This document shows positions 39,386-43,531 of a DNA stretch of 43,531 bases, piece by piece. The notes under the pieces are model-generated. The model was not told where the DNA came from. It searched no databases and was given only the letters and a program-made list of their open reading frames with translations. This stretch comes from CAYINJ01 sp964364745. GTDB lineage: Bacteria; Patescibacteriota; Patescibacteriia; JACRDY01. Numbering within the stretch: the stretch's first letter is position 1; every line of letters begins with the position of its first letter. Position numbers and translations under genes: made by a program. The stretch covers positions 1 to 43,531 of the forward strand of contig CAYINJ010000001.1 of the NCBI GenBank assembly GCA_964364745.1. The letters are read 5' to 3'.

Positions 39386-40066
39386 ATGGCTCAGGGCAAG
39401 TTTATCGTGATTGACGGCACTGACGGCGCGGGCAAAGCCACCCAGACCGCGCTGTTGATCGAGCGGCTGACCGCGGCTGGTTATAATGTGGCCACGACTG
39501 ATTTCCCCCAATACGGCAAAAAATCCGCCGGACTAGTGGAAGAATATCTCAATGGTAAATATGGCCAAGTCGGTGAAGTCGACCCACGAGTGGCGTCCAT
39601 GTTTTTTGCCGCTGATCGGTTTGACGCGAGTTTTGCCATAAAGCAATGGCTGGCTGAGGGCAAGGTGGTCATTTCCAATCGCTATGTCACGGCCAACATG
39701 GGCCACCAAGGCGCCCAAATTACCGACCCGGCTAAACGACAAGAGTTTATCCGGTGGCTGTATGATCTCGAGTACGGATTATTTAAAATTCCCCGGCCGG
39801 ATTTAAACATCATCCTTCACGTTTCACCAGAGATTTCTCAACAGTTAGTCGACGCCAAAGGCCACCGCGATTATGTTGGCGGCCAGAAGCGGGATATTCA
39901 TGAAGCCAGTGTTGATCATCTCCGGGCCGCTGAACAGACCTATCTGGCGATTGCCACGGCTTACCCGGGGTTTAAATTAATCGAATGCGTCCGCGACGGG
40001 CAAATCATGGGCCGCGAAGAAATCGCCGAGTTGGTGTGGCAAGCCGTGCAGCCGGTGCTTGGGTAG
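39386..40066 (+). CDS. tmk: Thymidylate kinase
   Basis: Phosphorylates dTMP to dTDP. The start ATG 39386 (MAQGKFIVIDGTDGAG) is chosen over a TTG two codons earlier. The 226 residues show the P-loop GTDGAGKAT at 11-19 (Ala for the usual Ser), FPQYGK, FAADRFDAS (DR-x motif), SNRYVTANMGHQG and PDLNIILHV. It is the last gene of the dTMP cluster; thymidylate synthase itself is not in the window. Confidence 0.95.
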   Translation: MAQGKFIVIDGTDGAGKATQTALLIERLTAAGYNVATTDFPQYGKKSAGLVEEYLNGKYGQVGEVDPRVASMFFAADRFDASFAIKQWLAEGKVVISNRYVTANMGHQGAQITDPAKRQEFIRWLYDLEYGLFKIPRPDLNIILHVSPEISQQLVDAKGHRDYVGGQKRDIHEASVDHLRAAEQTYLAIATAYPGFKLIECVRDGQIMGREEIAELVWQAVQPVLG

Positions 40067-40120
40067 TCAACAAGTAGCCAAAATGGAGTGCCAAGTGTTA
40101 GGAACCGGAGAGAATTACTC

Positions 40121-40247
40121 GTCATTGCGAGGATGGCCGACGCTTTGGTCGGCCTGACGCGGCAATCCCAGGTTGAGCACAACAACCGGATGGTGGGATA
40201 TGCGCTGGGATTGCTTCGTCACTCGCCAACTCGCTCCTCGCAATGAC
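40121..40247. repeat. Palindromic dispersed repeat, copy 2 (127 bases)
   Basis: A perfect 14-base terminal inverted repeat (40120-40133 and 40235-40248, CGTCATTGCGAGGA and its complement) with inner GCAATCCCAG/CTGGGATTGC arms. It is inverted relative to copy 1 and carries a longer central part. It lies between tmk and its terminator. Confidence 0.85.
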
Positions 40248-40296
40248 GATGAAAAACCACTTTTGACCTGGTAGTTCACCATAGACAGGGAAAACT

Positions 40297-40325
40297 AAAA
40301 CACGGGGCGATGAGCCCCGTGTTTT
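40297..40325. terminator. Bidirectional terminator between the tmk cluster and the exported-protein pair
   Basis: AAAACACGGGGC and GCCCCGTGTTTT form a perfect 12-bp stem with a 5-base loop. Confidence 0.92.
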
Positions 40326-40345
40326 GTGTGTCTACAATCTGAAAT

Positions 40346-41077
40346 TTACTTCCCCTTGATCGGCTGAAAGGTATAAACACCTTCCACCTTGCTTTCGTTT
40401 CCGGTGTGGATGACCGGCGGCGGAATCACCACCACCCGGTCATCGTGCCGCAGCTCGGTCCAATTGTTCCGAGCTAAATTCAACCGCTGAAAGGACTCGG
40501 TGGCAACCGGATCCGCGACCTTGGTCGCTTCAGCTGCCGCCCGACGGTCTCGCCACAGTTTCATCGTCCGACCAAAGAGCGGGTAGGTCGGCTCGTCGAA
40601 GAAGTAGAGCACCCCCCACTGATCGACGAGCACGGTAGCGACGGTCACGATGCCGACCGGCCCGTTCTTCACCGCCAGGCCGCCGTTAATCGACGGCTCG
40701 TACAGGACTCGGTACGGCATAGTCGGAGAGCCCAGTTTCTGCGGCTCGCCCGTGCCTGCGGTCTTGGCTCTGTGTAGGTTGCCGTACATGGCGTTACGAC
40801 AGACCGCCTTCGTCACCATATACTCCTGGCGACTGCGCCCCGAGCTAATGAAGCGATCCGTCGTGACCTCCTGGGCCTGTTCGCTCGTCATCTCTCCCGC
40901 GGCCAATCGCGCCGCGATGTCAAACCCTTCCTTGACCCCCTCCGCACAGGCATCCCAGACCTGCTCGGATGTCAGGGGGGACTTTCCCTTGTCCAACTCC
41001 GCGCTCACCGCGATCGTCAGCAGGACACCGATTGCGATGCAGAGGACGTACGACAAGATATTTTTCCACGGTTTCAT
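40346..41077 (-). CDS. Exported/membrane-anchored protein with two-Cys domain
   Basis: A 243-residue protein of no known family. An N-terminal hydrophobic segment (residues about 7-25) acts as signal peptide or anchor. Residues about 34-101 share a domain with the upstream neighbour: LTSEQVWDACAEGVKEGF, then QEYMVTKAVCRNAMYGNL, with Cys44 and Cys93 matching the partner's two cysteines. The rest (VGIVTVATVLVDQWGVLYFF and a basic helix) is unique. It starts 6 bases after the upstream stop, with a GGAG about 9 bases before its ATG, and the pair forms one operon. Confidence 0.7.
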   Translation of the reverse strand: MKPWKNILSYVLCIAIGVLLTIAVSAELDKGKSPLTSEQVWDACAEGVKEGFDIAARLAAGEMTSEQAQEVTTDRFISSGRSRQEYMVTKAVCRNAMYGNLHRAKTAGTGEPQKLGSPTMPYRVLYEPSINGGLAVKNGPVGIVTVATVLVDQWGVLYFFDEPTYPLFGRTMKLWRDRRAAAEATKVADPVATESFQRLNLARNNWTELRHDDRVVVIPPPVIHTGNESKVEGVYTFQPIKGK

Positions 41078-41083
41078 GGGTTT

Positions 41084-42205
41084 CTACTCCGCCGGCTCGC
41101 TAGAGCCTAGGTAGGCGAATCCCTGGGCAAAGCCGATCCGGTTGTCCGGACCGGCAAAGGCCTCAGCCACAGCCACTTTGTAGCCGTACTCCGAGATGCC
41201 TTTCAACCCCGCCAGCTTGTCATCCGCCGCTTTCAGGGCGGCGATCTCCTTGGCGTGGTAGTGGTCATAGTCCCGGTCGCCTTTTTGCGCCGAGACCTGC
41301 GTGGACGTGAAGCCAGGCCGCGGCCAGACGTCGTACTTCGGATTGGCCACCCGGAAGGCCCGGGTGTATTCTCCGTTGTACTTGTCCTCGTCCGTCGGCT
41401 CACGCCCCAGCGTTTGCCGCAAATAGGTCAGAAATCCATCTTCTTCGGCCACCTCGATCTTCATCCGCATCGAGATCTGCTCGTCGAGCATGGAGAGCAG
41501 AATCTGATAGGCCTGGAGGCCGCCCCGAAATCGGGTCAGCCGGGCCGAATCAGAATCGGCTTGGGTGATGTACTCATTACACACCCCCCAGAACATGCCG
41601 ATGCCCGGCTCGATGGCATCGGTGTACGACCCGTCCGTTCCGAGCACATATAGGCGAACCATCTCGGCCTTTTCTTGGACGGTCTTAGCCGCCGGAAACC
41701 AGTTCTCGGGCGAGCCGTCAATGTCGGCCCGGACGTTGGTTTTGACCGCCTTTTCCAGCAGCGGCTTGACGCCGGCCCAGGCCGCGACGGCCTCCCGCTT
41801 GACGGTCGCGGGATCTTTGGGCGGCTCGGCGGCCTGCATGGCGTGGTACTGGGCCTCGGCCTGATCGGCGGTGGCGGCGGCGATCTCAGCTTTGGCCTGG
41901 TCCCTGAACTTATCTTTGATGACGCTGAGGTTGCTCCGTAGAGCGGTTGAACAAACCTCTTTCATGGCCAAGTACTCTTGATTCAATACCGGGCTCATGT
42001 AGCGATCGACCGTGGACTGGTCGGGAGCGATTGACCCAGCCGACGATCGCACGCTAAGGGTCAAGCCGTCCTTGATGCCGACGTCGCAGGCCTGAAAGGA
42101 CTGCTCTGGGGTCATCTTCGGATTGTCGGCCTCTTTGTCGCCGCAGGCCGCAAACGCGACCAGAGCAAGGGTCATGATCAGAACCAGGGTCATTTTCCGT
42201 TTCAT
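41084..42205 (-). CDS. Putative lipoprotein with two-Cys domain
   Basis: 373 residues from ATG 42205 (MKRKMTLVLIMTLALVAFAA, then Cys21), a lipoprotein-type signal although the -3 residue is Phe. The start is fixed by AAGGAGG 8 bases upstream; the longer open frame to 42235 is rejected. Residues about 31-92 form the shared domain (MTPEQSFQACDVGIKDGL with Cys40, QEYLAMKEVCSTALRSNL with Cys85). A helical Ala/Gln-rich segment (about 96-135) follows, then a large C-terminal region with no known match. It has a consensus promoter and the leader shared with the gene at 31735. Confidence 0.72.
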   Translation of the reverse strand: MKRKMTLVLIMTLALVAFAACGDKEADNPKMTPEQSFQACDVGIKDGLTLSVRSSAGSIAPDQSTVDRYMSPVLNQEYLAMKEVCSTALRSNLSVIKDKFRDQAKAEIAAATADQAEAQYHAMQAAEPPKDPATVKREAVAAWAGVKPLLEKAVKTNVRADIDGSPENWFPAAKTVQEKAEMVRLYVLGTDGSYTDAIEPGIGMFWGVCNEYITQADSDSARLTRFRGGLQAYQILLSMLDEQISMRMKIEVAEEDGFLTYLRQTLGREPTDEDKYNGEYTRAFRVANPKYDVWPRPGFTSTQVSAQKGDRDYDHYHAKEIAALKAADDKLAGLKGISEYGYKVAVAEAFAGPDNRIGFAQGFAYLGSSEPAE

Positions 42206-42271
42206 GCGCGTTTCCTCCTTAAGAAACGGGTTCAATTTTCAAACAACGACTCTCCAGCCACACTGGACTAG
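42197..42271 (-). promoter_or_regulatory. Shared leader, copy B, with alternative SD-enclosing hairpins
   Basis: On the minus strand CTAGTC (42271-42266), GGCTGGA (42259-42253), a 21-base block (42243-42223) matching copy A at 19 of 21 positions, then AAGGAGG (42220-42214). CCGTTTC (42229-42223) can pair with GAAACGG in codons 1-3 (42203-42197), or its CGTTTC with GAAACG at 42214-42209, two mutually exclusive stems around the SD. Confidence 0.65.
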
Positions 42272-42279
42272 ATTATTAC

Positions 42280-42308
42280 ATAATAGCATAACTTGTAAAT
42301 ACTGTCAA
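42280..42308 (-). promoter_or_regulatory. Consensus promoter of the lipoprotein operon
   Basis: TTGACA (42308-42303), 17-base spacer, TATTAT (42285-42280) with an extended TGC, on the minus strand. Confidence 0.85.
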
Positions 42309-42343
42309 TAGTAAGTCAATTTAGCCCCATTTTGTCAAAAATA

Positions 42344-42352
42344 TGCTATAAT
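42344..42352 (+). promoter_or_regulatory. Extended -10 promoter of gatB
   Basis: TGCTATAAT, ending 18 bases before the ATG at 42371, with no clear -35. The leader is about 11 bases without an SD. Confidence 0.55.
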
Positions 42353-42370
42353 TCAGCCACTCTATCCCCT

Positions 42371-43531
42371 ATGGCCACTTATCTCCCTACAATTGGCATG
42401 GAAATCCATTTTCACTTGAAGACCAAGTCGAAAATGTTTTGTAGCTGTGCCAATGAGTACTTAGCCGCGCCAAATAAAAACATCTGCCCGGTCTGTACGG
42501 CGCAGCCCGGCGCGCTGCCGGTACCCAACGCTCAAGCGATCGAATGGGTGGGATTGATTGGTTTAGCGCTGGGCTGTAAGCTGGCTAGCCAGTTTAATTT
42601 TGAGCGGAAAAACTATTTTTACCCCGATTTGCCAAAAGGGTATCAGATCACGTCGGCCAACCAGCCACCCTGCCTTGGCGGGTCCATCATGGTGGGAAGC
42701 AAAAAAATCCGCGTTAATCACGTCCACCTCGAAGAAGACACCGGCAGCTTGAAACATAGCGCCGATGGCAAGAGTAGTTTGGTGGATTTAAACCGGGCTG
42801 GTGCGCCACTAGTTGAACTGGTCAGTGAAGCGGACATGGTCAACGGCTGGGAAGCTAAGACGTTTTGCCAAGAGCTTCAGCTTATCTTGCGCACGCTTGG
42901 TGTCGCTGACGCCGACATGGAAAAAGGCCAGATGCGCTGTGAGGTCAACATCTCCGTCCGGCCAAAAGGCCAGTCGGAGTGGGGTACGAAGGTGGAGATC
43001 AAAAACTTAAACTCTTTCCGCACGGTTGAAAAGGCGATTGATTATGAGATCGAGCGCCAAAGCGCCCGGCTCGAGTCAGGCGAAACTGTCAGCCAAGCCA
43101 CGCGGGGTTGGGATGAGAAAAAACAGCAAACTGTCTCGCAGCGGACTAAAGAATCAGCCCATGATTATCGCTATTTCCCCGAACCAGACATCCCCCCGCT
43201 GACCTTTGACCAAGACCATTTCGAACAACTCCAAGCGCAGCTGCCTGAATTGCCGATCGCCAAACGTCAGCGGTTTGAGGCGGAATATGGCTTCACCGCC
43301 GAAGATGCTCGCCTGCTGACGGCCGACGCCGCGCTGGCCAGCTTTGTCGAACACACCATTTCCGAACTCCAAGAATGGGCCGGCTCGAGCGACGTCGACT
43401 GGGCGACCCACCGACCCGCGCTGATGAAGCTGCTTGGTGGCTGGCTGACCTCCGAGCTGTTTAAACTGATGAACGAACACCATCACACCGCCGCTGACCT
43501 GAAAATCACGCCGGAAAACATGGCCGAGTTT
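42371..43531 (+). CDS. gatB: Asp/Glu-tRNA(Asn/Gln) amidotransferase subunit B, N-terminal 387 residues (cut by window edge)
   Basis: Subunit of GatCAB that converts misacylated Glu-tRNA-Gln and Asp-tRNA-Asn to the correct aminoacyl-tRNAs. The frame opens at ATG 42371 (MATYLPTIGMEIHFHLKTKSK) and runs to the window end. Diagnostic parts are FCSCANEY and CPVCTAQPGALPVPN (four zinc-binding cysteines), RKNYFYPDLPKGYQI, EEDTGSL, DLNRAGAPLVELVSE, EVKIKNLNS-like VEIKNLNSFR, and the DYRYFPEPDIPPL block. The C-terminal YqeY-like tail lies outside. It lacks an SD. Confidence 0.96.
   Translation, partial: MATYLPTIGMEIHFHLKTKSKMFCSCANEYLAAPNKNICPVCTAQPGALPVPNAQAIEWVGLIGLALGCKLASQFNFERKNYFYPDLPKGYQITSANQPPCLGGSIMVGSKKIRVNHVHLEEDTGSLKHSADGKSSLVDLNRAGAPLVELVSEADMVNGWEAKTFCQELQLILRTLGVADADMEKGQMRCEVNISVRPKGQSEWGTKVEIKNLNSFRTVEKAIDYEIERQSARLESGETVSQATRGWDEKKQQTVSQRTKESAHDYRYFPEPDIPPLTFDQDHFEQLQAQLPELPIAKRQRFEAEYGFTAEDARLLTADAALASFVEHTISELQEWAGSSDVDWATHRPALMKLLGGWLTSELFKLMNEHHHTAADLKITPENMAEF

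Noticed and set aside
1..43531. Transposase, integrase, phage, toxin-antitoxin or restriction genes
   Set aside because: None was seen on either strand; mobility signs are limited to the non-coding palindromic repeats.

Overview
The window reads as a chromosomal segment of a bacterium with a small, compact genome. The best guess is a member of the Patescibacteria (Candidate Phyla Radiation, CPR). The gene set points that way: mostly informational and cell-wall genes, a VirD4/HerA-type ATPase paired with a large membrane-anchored partner, a sigma-region-4/HARE-HTH regulator, a PilT ATPase, a MurF that lacks its N-terminal domain, and a long-diverged shikimate-dehydrogenase-like protein. This is inference from gene content; there is no rRNA gene here to confirm it. 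TGA is used as a stop, so the UGA-glycine code of Gracilibacteria/SR1 is not in use. Intergenic space is small and no stretch over 300 bases lacks a gene.

Layout. 1-5.3 kb (minus): alaS (cut by the window edge), mnmA, a GH-A type glycosidase with an EamA permease, an orphan OmpR-type response regulator and a 48-residue Cys-rich protein. 5.3-10.1 kb (minus): the ATPase/membrane-protein pair, then the sigma4/HARE regulator. 10.2-12.5 kb: mltG-uppP (minus) and a divergent PAP2-family gene (plus). 12.5-20.7 kb (minus): gap, an AI-2E family transporter, a SIMPL protein, eno, two tandem gpmI genes and fpg, a lower-glycolysis operon. 20.8-27.9 kb: an orphan plus-strand gene, rpsB-tsf, a membrane protein interrupted by a false 100-N gap, two small unknown genes, dus and the AroE-like gene. 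27.9-31.6 kb (minus): tRNA-Glu, murF, a class B PBP and a LiaI-like mini-protein. 31.7-33.3 kb (plus): a 510-residue repeat membrane protein. 33.4-34.8 kb (minus): pilT and partner. 35.0-37.0 kb (plus): secE-nusG-rplK-rplA. 37.1-37.8 kb (minus): a 2Fe-2S ferredoxin and an unknown gene. 37.9-40.1 kb (plus): a dTMP-synthesis cluster. 40.3-42.2 kb (minus): two related exported proteins. 42.4 kb to the end: gatB (cut by the window edge).

Two kinds of gene start are visible. Most core genes have no Shine-Dalgarno (SD) sequence, and several have a -10 box only 5-10 bases before the ATG, which suggests leaderless mRNAs. A minority of genes, mostly of unknown function, have strong SD sequences. Two of these, 10.5 kb apart and on opposite strands (31735 plus and 42205 minus), share an almost identical leader of about 65 bases in which the SD can be enclosed by a hairpin. 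These two encode, respectively, a four-fold-repeat membrane protein and a lipoprotein, and the lipoprotein shares a two-cysteine domain with the next gene. This shared-leader set of envelope proteins is the best candidate for an undescribed system here.

Other points are the repairable assembly gap, two copies of a roughly 100-base palindromic repeat, and structured leaders ahead of rplK, rpsB and secE.
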